Below, piece by piece: positions 32,921-41,275 of a stretch of DNA of 64,000 bases. This stretch comes from Streptomyces sp. NBC_00078 (lineage in GTDB: Bacteria; Actinomycetota; Actinomycetes; Streptomycetales; Streptomycetaceae). The notes under the pieces are model-generated. The model was not told the origin of the DNA. It did no database searches and worked only from the letters and a program-made list of their open reading frames with translations. Location: the NCBI RefSeq assembly GCF_026343335.1, contig NZ_JAPELX010000001.1:7750001-7814000 (forward strand), read 5' to 3'. The translations under genes and the position numbers were made by a program. Every line of letters starts with the position of its first letter. The first letter of the stretch is position 1.

Positions 32921-33640
32921 ATGCCGGAAACCGGGCATCACGGCCGCCGTTGGGGTACGGAGTCCGCCGAGCCCGCTCTTGTGGGGCGGCGGCTGTCGGA
33001 ACTGGTCGAGGAGGCCGTGCGCTGCACCGTGGACTGCTGCGGGGCGAGCAGTATGGTGGCCGAGGGCGGCAGCGAACGGCCCGCTGCCGTCAGCCATCCC
33101 GACCTCGCCCCCATGGTGGCCGTGCAGCTCCGATCCGGGGACGGACCCATCCCCACCGCCCTGGAACAGGGGGAGCCCGCCCGGTCCCCGGACCTGCTGC
33201 GCGAGGACCGCTGGCCGGACTACCGTGCCCTGGCGCTCGACTCGGGGGTGCGCTCCAGCGTCACGCTGCCCTTCCGGCGCGCCGGCCTCGCCGTGACCCT
33301 CAGCCTCTACAGCTTCCGGCCCGGCGCCCTGGAGGACGCCCCGCACGGGGCCGTCCGGGCGCTCGGCGACCTCGCCATGACGTGTATCGTCCGCGACCGT
33401 TCGTACCGGGCCGCGCTCACCGAACTCGACCAGCTCGGTACGGCCCTGCGTTCCCGGCCCCTCGTCGACCAGGCCTGCGGCATCGTCATGCATGTGCTGG
33501 GCTGCGACGCGGACGACGCGTTCGGGGTGCTGCGCCGCATCTCTCAGGGCAGCAACCGCAAGCTGTCCGACGTGGCCTCGGTGGTGGTCGAGCGGCGGGG
33601 CCGTGGGCTGGAACGGGACCTGGCCGCGCTGATGAACTGA
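32921..33640 (+). CDS. GAF-ANTAR putative transcription antiterminator
   Basis: 239 residues; ATG 32921 has the strong GGGGAGGGGAGGAG upstream. A GAF-like sensor (about 20-165: LSELVEEAVRCTVDCCGASSMVAEGG ... RSSVTLPFRRAGLAVTLSLYSF) is followed by an ANTAR RNA-binding domain (about 170-232: ELDQLGTALRSRPLVDQACGIVMHVLGCDADDAFGVLRRISQGSNRKLSDVASVVV). ANTAR proteins bind paired hairpins in nascent RNA to prevent termination. Several Cys residues in CTVDCCGASS could be redox-sensitive. It diverges from the PAS-GAF gene, 87 bases between starts. Confidence 0.88.
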   Translation: MPETGHHGRRWGTESAEPALVGRRLSELVEEAVRCTVDCCGASSMVAEGGSERPAAVSHPDLAPMVAVQLRSGDGPIPTALEQGEPARSPDLLREDRWPDYRALALDSGVRSSVTLPFRRAGLAVTLSLYSFRPGALEDAPHGAVRALGDLAMTCIVRDRSYRAALTELDQLGTALRSRPLVDQACGIVMHVLGCDADDAFGVLRRISQGSNRKLSDVASVVVERRGRGLERDLAALMN

Positions 33641-33792
33641 CGGCCCGCGTCCCAGCCGTGTCACCCACTCGGGTGCGCCTGTCGCGCGAATGGGGCTCGG
33701 CCGCGCGCGCCTCGCCACCGTGCGGGCTGTGATGGGCTACGGGGCACGATCACCGTGCTCCTGAGAAGCCGCCCGTCGAAGGAGCCCTCCCC

Positions 33793-34581
33793 ATGCGTTC
33801 CACCGCCCGTGTCCTGTCCGTCGCGGCCCTGGCCAGCGCCACGCTCGGCTTCGCCGCCTCGGCCGCCCTCGCGGACCCGGCCGCGGAGGTCAGTCCGAGC
33901 ACCGTCTCCCCGGGTGGCAGTGTCACCGTCTCGGTCTCCTGCGAAGCGACCGGCGGCCAGGCGCCCGCCACCATCGACGCCACCTCGGACGCCTTCGACG
34001 AGGGCACCGTCCAGTTGCAGCGCGTCCCCGGCAACGACGCGGAGACCGCGGGCCCCGCCTACCGCGGCGCCGCCCGTATCTCCTCGGCCGAGGACTTCGC
34101 GGCCGACGGCCCCGCCGAGGCGGGCGCGGACTCCGCGTGGACCGTCGACGGCACCTGCCCGGGCGCACCCGGCGGAAAGGGCAAGCCGTGGAGAGCCACT
34201 TTCCAGGGGAACCACGGCGAGGGCGGCGTCGAAGGCGATGGTGGCGGTGGCGCCGGTGGCGTCGACGGCAGTGGCGTTGGCAGTGGCGTTGGCGGGGTCG
34301 TGGGCGGTGGCGGTGGCGGTGACGTCGGCGGTAGCGGGGTCGTAGGTGGTGGCGGCGTCGGTGATGGCGGGGTCGTCGGCGGTGGAGAGAGCCGGCCCTG
34401 CCCCGGGCGGAACACCGACTCCTGTGGCAGCGCACCGGTCCAGCACGGGGTGGAGGCCGGCGAGGGCGGCACGTTCAGCGACTCCGTGCCCGCCCTGGTC
34501 ATCGGCGGCATCCTGATCGCGGGCGCGATGGGCGCGGCCGCGTACCGGCTGTGGCACAGGGGCACCGTCCTGCGCGGCTGA
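33793..34581 (+). CDS. Secreted, Gly-rich, C-terminally anchored protein
   Basis: 262 residues. Signal peptide (RSTARVLSVAALASATLGFAASAALAD), then an about 110-residue beta-type domain that begins PAAEVSPSTVSPGGSVTVSVSCEATGG and contains paired Cys residues. A low-complexity Gly/Val/Ser/Asp spacer (about 140-200) made of GGVG/GGGD repeats follows. A Cys-containing patch (RPCPGRNTDSCGSAP) precedes a hydrophobic helix (SVPALVIGGILIAGAMGAAAYRLW) with a basic end. The layout suggests a cell-surface protein held by a C-terminal membrane anchor, not a sortase LPXTG protein. Function unknown. The AAGGAG site is strong. Confidence 0.75.
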   Translation: MRSTARVLSVAALASATLGFAASAALADPAAEVSPSTVSPGGSVTVSVSCEATGGQAPATIDATSDAFDEGTVQLQRVPGNDAETAGPAYRGAARISSAEDFAADGPAEAGADSAWTVDGTCPGAPGGKGKPWRATFQGNHGEGGVEGDGGGGAGGVDGSGVGSGVGGVVGGGGGGDVGGSGVVGGGGVGDGGVVGGGESRPCPGRNTDSCGSAPVQHGVEAGEGGTFSDSVPALVIGGILIAGAMGAAAYRLWHRGTVLRG

Positions 34582-34676
34582 CCCGCCGTGTGACGGGCGC
34601 AACTCCAGCGAAAGCCCATGGGCCGGCGGCACCCTGGGTACTCAGAGCCCGACAGCACGACTGCGCGGAGGCACGC

Positions 34677-35924
34677 ATGCGGCGGACGGACCCGGAAGGC
34701 CACGGCCCGGTCCGGTACGGGCCGCCGCCGCCCGAGGACGGGCTGCCCGTACTGCCCGCACTGGCCGGCGTGCTAGCGGGGGCCGCCGCCCGGGCCGAGG
34801 GGGAACCGACCGGTGGCGGTCCCGAGCTGATCGAGGCCGCGTGCGGCTACTGGCAGCGACGCGGTCTGGCGACCGAGCCGGGCCTCGTGGCCGCCGGCCC
34901 CGGGGCGCCTTCGCTGCTGCTCGCGCTGACCGCCGCCCTCGGCGGCGACGTCCTGGTGCCGAGGCCGTGCGCGGCCTGGTGGGCGCCGTACGCACGCCTG
35001 TTGGGAAGACCCGTCTTCCATGTCGCGACTCCGGCCGAGTGCGGTGGCGTCCCGGATCCGTACGCACTCCTGGAGACCGTGCGCAGAGTGCGCGCCGAGG
35101 GCGGGGACCCGCGACTGCTCGTGCTGTCGGTCGCCGACGACCCCACCGCCACCGTCGCCCCGCCCGAGGTGCTGCACGAGTGCATCGAGGCCGCCGCCGG
35201 GGAGGGCCTGCACCTGGTCAGCGACGAGACCTGGCGCGACACTCTGCACGAACCGCACGACACCGTGCTGCTCAGCCCCGCCGAGATGCTGCCCGACCGG
35301 GTCAGCGTCGTCACCGATCTGGCGGGCGCGTTGCTGCCGACGGCCTGGCCCGCCGCGGTGGCCCGTTTCCCGGCGGGCGCGACGGGCCCTGACCTCCACG
35401 CGCGCGTGCTCGACGTGCTGACCGCGCTCGGCGCCCGCGTCGCCGGCCCGGTCGCGGCCTCCGCCGCCCACGCGCTGCAGGAGCCCGAGCCGGTCACCGC
35501 GCGGGTGGCCGCCGCCGTACGCCTGCACGCACGCGTGGCCGCCGAGGTACACGCGGCGGTCGTCGCGGCGGGCGCCCTGTCGCGCCCCCCGCAGGCGGGC
35601 CGCCACCTGTACGCCGACCTCGGCCCGCTGCGCGCCGCCCTCACCGCGCACGGCGTCGGCGACGCGCAGGAGCTGGAGGACTTCCTCACCGCCCGGCTCG
35701 GCATGCCCGCGCCGGGCGGCCACCGCTTCGGCGACGAACTCGGCGCGCTGCGCGTACGGCTGTCCACCGGCCCGCTGCTGGGCCGTACGGACGAGGAACG
35801 CGCGGAATGCCTCATCTCACCCGCGCCGTTGGAACTGCCACACGTGCAACGCGCGTTGAGTCATGTGAAGTCGGTCTTCGACGATCTCCGCGACGACGCT
35901 CAGCGATGGGAGCCTCCTCGATGA
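34677..35924 (+). CDS. Aminotransferase class I/II-fold protein without the PLP lysine
   Basis: 415 residues; ATG 34677 with GGAGG 5 bases upstream. The fold is recognisable as fold-type I: YGPPPPEDGLPVLPALAGVLA start, GPGAPSLLLALTAAL, PRPCAAWWAPYARLLGRPV, SVADDPTATVAPPEVL (in place of NPTG) and LVSDETWRDTLHEP (the ring-N Asp). Where the Schiff-base lysine should be, the sequence is SVVTDLAGALLPTAWPAAV. The entire protein has one Lys, near the C-terminus (SHVKSVFDD). So it probably does not catalyse transamination. The stop overlaps the ATG of the metallo-hydrolase (35921-35924). Confidence 0.8.
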   Translation: MRRTDPEGHGPVRYGPPPPEDGLPVLPALAGVLAGAAARAEGEPTGGGPELIEAACGYWQRRGLATEPGLVAAGPGAPSLLLALTAALGGDVLVPRPCAAWWAPYARLLGRPVFHVATPAECGGVPDPYALLETVRRVRAEGGDPRLLVLSVADDPTATVAPPEVLHECIEAAAGEGLHLVSDETWRDTLHEPHDTVLLSPAEMLPDRVSVVTDLAGALLPTAWPAAVARFPAGATGPDLHARVLDVLTALGARVAGPVAASAAHALQEPEPVTARVAAAVRLHARVAAEVHAAVVAAGALSRPPQAGRHLYADLGPLRAALTAHGVGDAQELEDFLTARLGMPAPGGHRFGDELGALRVRLSTGPLLGRTDEERAECLISPAPLELPHVQRALSHVKSVFDDLRDDAQRWEPPR

Positions 35925-37063
35925 CGCAACAGACCGAGTCGACCACCACCACGAGCAGCACCACCACGAGCAGCACCACGACGAGCAGCACCACGACGAG
36001 CAGCATCAGTGCGAGCACCGGTACGGGTACGACGACACGTACGAGCGCCAGGGAAGCCGACGTTCGGGCGCCCACAGCCCCGTTCGCGACCTCGTTCCCA
36101 CCGCTCACCGAACCCCGCCCGCTGGGCGAGCCCCGGGTGTGGCCGCGTACCTTCCACGACCGCCTGACCGCCCCGCTGCCCGATCTGAAGTCCATGGCCC
36201 GCTTCGCCCGCGAGGGTTCCGTCCGCCCCGGGCGCGCGGGCCTCGCCGACATCCCCAGGCTCCCCTTCGCACCCGCGCCGCTGCCCCGCGTCGACGCCCG
36301 CACCGTCGCCGTCTCCTGGGCGGGGCACGCCAGTTGGGTCCTCCGGATCGGCGGACTGACCGTCCTCACCGACCCGGTCTGGTCCCGCCGCATCCTCGGC
36401 ACGCCCGCCCGCATCACCCCGGTCGGCATCCCCTGGAACACCCTGCCGCGCGTCGACGCCGTCGTCATCAGCCACAATCACTACGACCACCTGGACGCCC
36501 CCACACTGCGCCGGCTCCCGCGCGACACCCCGGTGTTCGTGCCGGCGGGACTGGGCGGCTGGTTCCGCCGCCGCCGGTTCACCACCATCACGGAACTGGA
36601 CTGGTGGGAGGCGGCCGAACTGAACGGCGTCCGCTTCGACTTCGTCCCCGCCCACCACTGGTCCAAGCGCACCCTCATCGACACCTGCCGCACCCTGTGG
36701 GGCGGCTGGGTCCTCACAGCCCCCGACGGCCGGCGCGTCCACTTCGCCGGCGACACGGGGTACGGCCACTGGTTCGCCCGCATCGGCGAGCGCTACCCGG
36801 GCATCGACCTCGCCCTGCTCCCGATCGGTGCCTACGACCCACGCTGGTGGCTCAGCGACGTCCACTGCGACCCGGAGGAGGCGGTAAGGGCGGCCCAGGA
36901 CCTCGGTGCGAGAAGGATGGCGCCCATGCACTGGGCGACGTTCGTGCTGTCCGCCGAGCCGGTCCTGGAACCGCTCACGCGGGTGCGTGCGGCTTGGGAG
37001 AAGGCGGGCCTGGCCCGAGAAGACCTGTGGGACCTGCCAGTTGGAGCCTCCCGGATCCTGTAG
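35921..37063 (+). CDS. MBL-fold metallo-hydrolase (NAPE-PLD/UlaG-like) with Ser/Thr-rich leader
   Basis: 380 residues from ATG 35921 (GGGAG 8 bases before; overlapping the previous stop). The first about 45 residues are almost only Thr and Ser, encoded by a 15-base tandem repeat. The catalytic domain has WAGHASWVLRIGGLTVLTDPVW, the metal motif SHNHYDHLD, PAHHWSK, FAGDTGYG and a late PMHWATF. Family members hydrolyse phosphodiester or lactone bonds using two metals. Coupling to the lysine-less aminotransferase-like gene is tight. A hairpin starts within the stop codon. Confidence 0.87.
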   Translation: MTQQTESTTTTSSTTTSSTTTSSTTTSSISASTGTGTTTRTSAREADVRAPTAPFATSFPPLTEPRPLGEPRVWPRTFHDRLTAPLPDLKSMARFAREGSVRPGRAGLADIPRLPFAPAPLPRVDARTVAVSWAGHASWVLRIGGLTVLTDPVWSRRILGTPARITPVGIPWNTLPRVDAVVISHNHYDHLDAPTLRRLPRDTPVFVPAGLGGWFRRRRFTTITELDWWEAAELNGVRFDFVPAHHWSKRTLIDTCRTLWGGWVLTAPDGRRVHFAGDTGYGHWFARIGERYPGIDLALLPIGAYDPRWWLSDVHCDPEEAVRAAQDLGARRMAPMHWATFVLSAEPVLEPLTRVRAAWEKAGLAREDLWDLPVGASRIL

Positions 37064-37081
37064 CGCCCCCAAGGGGGCGCT
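37062..37081. terminator. Bidirectional terminator hairpin
   Basis: AGCGCCCCC (37062-37070) and GGGGGCGCT (37073-37081) form a perfect 9-base stem with a 2-base spacer, starting inside the TAG stop of the metallo-hydrolase gene. Convergent DedA-like transcription ends nearby at 37160. A second small dyad, GCGGC-TTT-GCCGC, follows a few bases later. Confidence 0.65.
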
Positions 37082-37159
37082 GGACCGTGTCCGAGTGCGG
37101 CTTTGCCGCGTGGGCACGACCACAGCCTCTACGACCTCGCCGCCCCCTTCCACGCACCG

Positions 37160-37780
37160 TCACCCCGCGGATCGAACCCGCTTCCACATACTGGGCGCCG
37201 CACCGACGACCACCGTCAGCACAACCGCCGCCACCACACCCTCCCAGGGCTCCTTGAACAAGGAGCCCCCCAAGATCCCGATCACCTGATACGTCACCGC
37301 CCACGCCAGACAGGCCGGCAGGTTCCCCCGGGCAAACCGCCGCAACGGCCACTTCGCCATCAGACAGGCCAGCATCACCGGAATCCGCCCGGCAGGAACC
37401 AGCCGGGACAACACCAGTACGGCGACCCCGTGCTCGGCGAGTTTCGACTGCGCCTGCGCAAGCCGCTCCTCGGGCGCCCGCGCCCGGATCGCCTCCAGCC
37501 ACCGCGACCCGTTCTTCGACCCCATCCCGCGCCGCCCGAGCCAGTACAGCGCCGCATCCCCGAGGAACGCGGCCAACGACGCCGTCACGAACACCAGCGC
37601 CAGCGAGAACGGTGCCGTCTGATGAAACGCCACCACCGCCGCCGAACTCACCAGCGCCCCCGTCGGAATCACCGGCACCAGCGCCCCGAACAGCACCAGC
37701 AGGAACAGCGACGGATATCCGAGGGCCTGCTGGGTGGACTCCGGCGGCACCACCGTCGCCGTGGCGGCCAGCCACGTCAC
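37160..37780 (-). CDS. DedA family (VTT domain) membrane protein
   Basis: 206 residues; GTG start embedded in the stop of the upstream MBL gene (GTGA, 37777-37780). Typical DedA/SNARE-associated layout: LFLLVLFGALVPVIPTGALVSSAAVVAFH, VFVTASLAAFLGDAALYWLGRRG, the motif LAEHGVAVLVLSRLVPAGRIPVMLACLMAKWPLRRFARGNLPACLAW, and a last helix VVAAVVLTVVVG. The FxxR..P.GR motif is conserved in DedA proteins, which flip lipid carriers or support membrane homeostasis. Co-translated with a UlaG-like hydrolase. Confidence 0.85.
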   Translation of the reverse strand: MTWLAATATVVPPESTQQALGYPSLFLLVLFGALVPVIPTGALVSSAAVVAFHQTAPFSLALVFVTASLAAFLGDAALYWLGRRGMGSKNGSRWLEAIRARAPEERLAQAQSKLAEHGVAVLVLSRLVPAGRIPVMLACLMAKWPLRRFARGNLPACLAWAVTYQVIGILGGSLFKEPWEGVVAAVVLTVVVGAAPSMWKRVRSAG

Positions 37781-38550
37781 CTTGCGACCTCCAGCCGCAC
37801 GCTCTCCCCATGTCCGAGCCGGTGCACCGCGACCTCGGGCGCGTACTCGGCCGCGAGGCGCGCGAACTCGTCGCCGGGCGAGTGGAATTCGTGCGGGCGC
37901 ACGGCGTCCATCCCGATCGGCCAGTACGTGCCGTAGTGCACCGGCACCGCACTGCGCGGCGCCAGCCGGGCCAGCGCCTGGGCCGCCCGTCCCGCGTCCA
38001 GATGCCCCTCGCCGAGATACGGTCCCCAGCCGCCAACCGGCAGCAGCGCCACGTCGACCGGCCCGACCTCGCCGGCCATGTCGTCGAACAGCCCGGTGTC
38101 CCCGGCGAAGTACGTCCGCGCCTGGCCCTCGATGACGTAGCCGAGGGCGGGGCAGCGATGCGGTCCCAGCGGCAGCCGCCGCCCGTCGTGCTGCGCGGGA
38201 ACGACCCGTACGACCACCTCGCCGACCGTCACCCGGTCCCCGGGCGCCACTTCGCTCACCTTGAGATGAGTGAGCCGCCGCAGTCCCGGCACCGCCCGGG
38301 GTGCACCCCGGGGCACCAGCAGCCGCGTGCCCTCGGCGAGCCGCTCCAGAGAGGGAACGTGCAGGTGGTCGGCGTGCAGATGGGACACAAGGGCCACGTC
38401 CGCGCGCCACGCTCCGGGCGGCGGCAGCGCCCCGCGACGGCGGCGGAGATGGGCGAGGCGCTGGGCGAACAGAGGGTCGGTGAGCAGGCGTATGTCCGAA
38501 TCCGCGACCGTGCAGGTCGCATGACCCCACCAGGTGATCTCCACCGGCAC
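37777..38550 (-). CDS. MBL-fold metallo-hydrolase (UlaG-like)
   Basis: 257 residues; GTG 38550 with AGGAGG 7 bases upstream. EITWWGHATCTVADSDIRLLTDPLF at the front, the metal motif VSHLHADHLHVPSLERLA, PAQHDGRR, YFAGDTGLFDDM and a late VPVHYGTYWPIGM. This is the compact UlaG/Rv-type subfamily, different from the longer NAPE-PLD-like gene 0.7 kb away (35921). Substrate unknown. It is the first gene of a two-gene operon with the DedA-like membrane protein. Confidence 0.87.
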   Translation of the reverse strand: MPVEITWWGHATCTVADSDIRLLTDPLFAQRLAHLRRRRGALPPPGAWRADVALVSHLHADHLHVPSLERLAEGTRLLVPRGAPRAVPGLRRLTHLKVSEVAPGDRVTVGEVVVRVVPAQHDGRRLPLGPHRCPALGYVIEGQARTYFAGDTGLFDDMAGEVGPVDVALLPVGGWGPYLGEGHLDAGRAAQALARLAPRSAVPVHYGTYWPIGMDAVRPHEFHSPGDEFARLAAEYAPEVAVHRLGHGESVRLEVAR

Positions 38551-38634
38551 CTCTTTGCCTCCTTCGCGCGACTCCCCCGAAGCCTACGGGCAGGAGTAGG
38601 GTCGGCGCCGAAACCCAGAGGTGAGGGGGACGCC

Positions 38635-39036
38635 ATGGGAGGGGTGCGGGTCACGGCGATCGCGAGTCTGACGCCGCTGGAGGAACTGGAAGCCGATCCC
38701 TTCCTGGTGGACTCCCGCAGCCAGCACGCGATGTGCGCGCGCTGGGCCGCCGAGCGGGGCTACATCGTCAGCCGGGAGCTCCTGGTACGCGGGCTGCGGG
38801 CCGACCACTGCGTGCTGTGGGACGGCGTCCGGCCGGGGATCGACCTGTTCGTGGCGCCCAGCCGCCGGGTGCTGGAGAGCGCGCTGTCATCGGTTGAGGA
38901 GTTCACCGACGAGTGCGCCCGGCGCGGGGTGCGGGTGGAGACGGTGGGCTCCGCCGAGCCCCGCTACGACGCACAGATGAAGGCACGGGTGCACCGGCGC
39001 CTGTCGATGCCGACCGCCGGATACGACGGCCGCTGA
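38635..39036 (+). CDS. Hypothetical cytoplasmic protein
   Basis: 133 residues: VTAIASLTPLEELEADPFLVDSRSQHAMCARWAAERGYIVSRELLVRGLRADHCVLWDGVRPGIDLFVAPSRRVLESALSSVEEFTDECARRGV. A GGTGAGGGGG stretch precedes the ATG. It has a clean alpha/beta composition and good codon bias, and resembles Streptomyces conserved hypotheticals with a resolvase-like 'RYVSREL' segment, but no domain could be named. It stands between the divergent MBL/DedA pair and the membrane phosphodiesterase. Confidence 0.6.
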   Translation: MGGVRVTAIASLTPLEELEADPFLVDSRSQHAMCARWAAERGYIVSRELLVRGLRADHCVLWDGVRPGIDLFVAPSRRVLESALSSVEEFTDECARRGVRVETVGSAEPRYDAQMKARVHRRLSMPTAGYDGR

Positions 39037-39137
39037 AACAGCCCCCGCCCCGGTCACGGACCGCGTTGTCCGACCCTTGTGACAGTCTGAGTAAAAGCCC
39101 GCACCGACGACGGGCCAGGACGTGAGGTGGGCTGGGC

Positions 39138-41195
39138 GTGCGTGGCGTGCGTTGGCGGCGGGCCGCCAGTCAGGTGGGGCGGAGCGTCACGGTGTGGGCG
39201 GTGTCCACGGTCACCATGCTCGTCCTCGCCGGGATCCTGCCGGACTTCCGTCTCCAGTCCCCGGACGGCGAGAGCGCCACGCACATCGCCGTCACCGCCG
39301 CGTTCGGCGCCGGCGTCTTCGGTGTCCTGTCCGCCCTCGCCTGGCCACTGCTCGTACGACTGCTGCTGCTCGTGCCCGCGCTCGTACTGGGACTGCTCGT
39401 CTTCGTCCTGAACGGATCGCTGCTGCTGGTCGCCCTGCGGCTCAACCCGTCCGGCAATGCCGAGGCGGCCCCCGAGACCGCCGTCGTCGTGGCCGCCGTG
39501 ATGTCCGCCGTGGCCTCCGCGACCGGCGCCGCCCTGGCCGTGCGCGACGACGACGCCTACCGGCGCCGCCTCTACCGCCTCGCCGACCGCCGCCGCAGAC
39601 GGGGGCCACCGGGTCCGGCCACCCCGGGCACGGTCTTCCTTCAACTCGACGGCGTCGGCCACGACATACTCGTGTCGGCGGTCGCGAAGGGCCTTATGCC
39701 CACCGTCGCCGGCTGGCTGGAGGGCAGCCACCGGCTCACCCGCTGGCGCACCGACTGGTCCAGCCAGACCGGCGCCAGCCAGCTCGGCATCCTGCACGGC
39801 AGCAACCACGACATCCCGGCGTTCCGCTGGTACGAGAAGGACAGCCGCGAGGTGATGGTCTGCAACCGGCCGACCAGCGCCGCCGAACTCCAGCGCCGCG
39901 CCGTCGAGCGCACCGGTGACGGCGGCCTCCTCACCGCCGACGGCGCCAGCCGCGGCAACCTCTTCAGCGGCGGCGCCGACGAACAGGCCCTGGTGCTGTC
40001 CATCGCCACCCGCCGACGCGGCCGGGACAACCGGTCCCGTGCGGGCTACTTCGCGTACTTCGCCGACCCGGCCAACGCCGTGCGCACCGCCATGTCCTTC
40101 GTCGCCGAGGTCGGCCGTGAGATGGGCCAGTCCACCCGGGCCCGCGCCAGGAAGCAGCGCCCGCGCGTCGCACGCGGCGGCCTGTACCCCCTGGTCCGCG
40201 CCTTCGCGACGGTCATCGAGCGGGACGTCGTCGTCACCGCGGTCATGGGCGACATGCTCGCCGGGCGCACCGCCGTCTACGCCGACCTGGTGGCCTACGA
40301 CGAAGTGGCGCACCACTCCGGGCCGACGAGCCGGGACGCCGAGAAGGTCCTTGAGCGCCTCGACCGCTCGCTGGCGCTGATCGCGAACGTCGCCGAGCAC
40401 GCCCCGCGGCCGTACCGCATCGTCGTCCTGTCCGACCACGGACAAAGCCCCGGTGAGACGTTCCGCGCCCGCTACGGCCTGGACCTCGCAGACCTGGTGC
40501 GGGCCGGCTGCGGGCTGCCCGTACCGCGCAGGGCGCAGCGCACCCACAGTGGCGCCGAGGCCCGCGCGGCCGTGCGTGCGGCGCTGCGCCGGCCCGTGGA
40601 GGAAGGCGACGACCAGTACCGGCCCTCCCGCCGCTCGGAGCCGATCGTGCTGGCCTCCGGCAACCTCGGCCTGGTCTCCTTCCCGGACGTGCCGCACCGG
40701 ATGAGCAAGGAGGAGATCGACGCCCGGCATCCGGCCCTGCTGACGACGCTCGCCAACCATCCCGGCATCGGCTTCCTGCTGGTGCGCAGCGAGGAGCACG
40801 GCGGGGTCGTGCTCGGCGCGTACGGCGCGGAGATCCCACTGGAGCGGCTCGACGAGGACCCGGGCCCGCTGGCGGCCTTCGGGCCCGGTGCCGCCGACGC
40901 CGTCCGCCGCACGCACTCCTTCCCGCACACCGCCGACATCATGGTCAACTCCTTCCACGACCCGGCCGACGGCGAGGTCCTCGCCTTCGAGGAGCAGATC
41001 GGCTCGCACGGCGGGCTCGGCGGCCCGCAGGGCAGACCCTTCCTGCTCTCCCCGATCGCCTTCCCCGAGCCGGTCGAGGACGGGCGGGAACTCGTCGGGG
41101 CGGAGGAGATCCACCGCGTGCTGCGGCGCTGGCTGCGGGAGACGGACGGCCCCCAGATACCCCTGGACGCGGAGCCGGAGGAACGGGCCGCCTGA
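39138..41195 (+). CDS. Membrane-anchored alkaline-phosphatase-superfamily phosphodiesterase
   Basis: 685 residues; GTG 39138 with GAGGTGGG upstream. The N-terminal about 140 residues have four hydrophobic helices (VWAVSTVTMLVLAGILPDF, TAAFGAGVFGVLSALAWPLLVRLLLLVPALVLGLLVFVLNGSLLLVAL, ETAVVVAAVMSAVASATGAAL), matching the 4-TMS holin-like domain. Then comes a type I phosphodiesterase/nucleotide pyrophosphatase domain: VFLQLDGVGHDIL (metal Asp), SSQTGASQLGILHGSNHDIPAF (Thr/Ser nucleophile region), YDEVAHHSG and VVLSDHGQSPG. It probably hydrolyses phosphate esters of lipids or polymers at the membrane. Confidence 0.85.
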   Translation: MRGVRWRRAASQVGRSVTVWAVSTVTMLVLAGILPDFRLQSPDGESATHIAVTAAFGAGVFGVLSALAWPLLVRLLLLVPALVLGLLVFVLNGSLLLVALRLNPSGNAEAAPETAVVVAAVMSAVASATGAALAVRDDDAYRRRLYRLADRRRRRGPPGPATPGTVFLQLDGVGHDILVSAVAKGLMPTVAGWLEGSHRLTRWRTDWSSQTGASQLGILHGSNHDIPAFRWYEKDSREVMVCNRPTSAAELQRRAVERTGDGGLLTADGASRGNLFSGGADEQALVLSIATRRRGRDNRSRAGYFAYFADPANAVRTAMSFVAEVGREMGQSTRARARKQRPRVARGGLYPLVRAFATVIERDVVVTAVMGDMLAGRTAVYADLVAYDEVAHHSGPTSRDAEKVLERLDRSLALIANVAEHAPRPYRIVVLSDHGQSPGETFRARYGLDLADLVRAGCGLPVPRRAQRTHSGAEARAAVRAALRRPVEEGDDQYRPSRRSEPIVLASGNLGLVSFPDVPHRMSKEEIDARHPALLTTLANHPGIGFLLVRSEEHGGVVLGAYGAEIPLERLDEDPGPLAAFGPGAADAVRRTHSFPHTADIMVNSFHDPADGEVLAFEEQIGSHGGLGGPQGRPFLLSPIAFPEPVEDGRELVGAEEIHRVLRRWLRETDGPQIPLDAEPEERAA

Positions 41196-41230
41196 AAATC
41201 GGCTGCGCCCGGACGGCCGGGGGAACACAC

Positions 41231-41256
41231 TGTTCGAGTCGCAAACCCCTCGAACA
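41231..41256. promoter_or_regulatory. Inverted repeat between phosphodiesterase and MoxR genes
   Basis: TGTTCGAG (41231-41238) and CTCGAACA (41249-41256): perfect 8-base arms, 10-base centre. It ends 20 bases before the TTG start of the MoxR-type gene. An operator for that gene, or a weak terminator of the preceding one, are both possible; AT content is too low to tell. Confidence 0.4.
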
Positions 41257-41275
41257 CCCCCAAGGAGCCCCTGCG

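Noticed and set aside
38256..38654. Minus-strand 132-codon frame overlapping the UlaG-like gene
   Set aside because: Out-of-frame shadow of a protein with an intact metal-binding motif.
41231..41256. tRNA-like arm (TTCGAGTC sequence)
   Set aside because: No acceptor, D or anticodon stems surround it; it is only a short inverted repeat.
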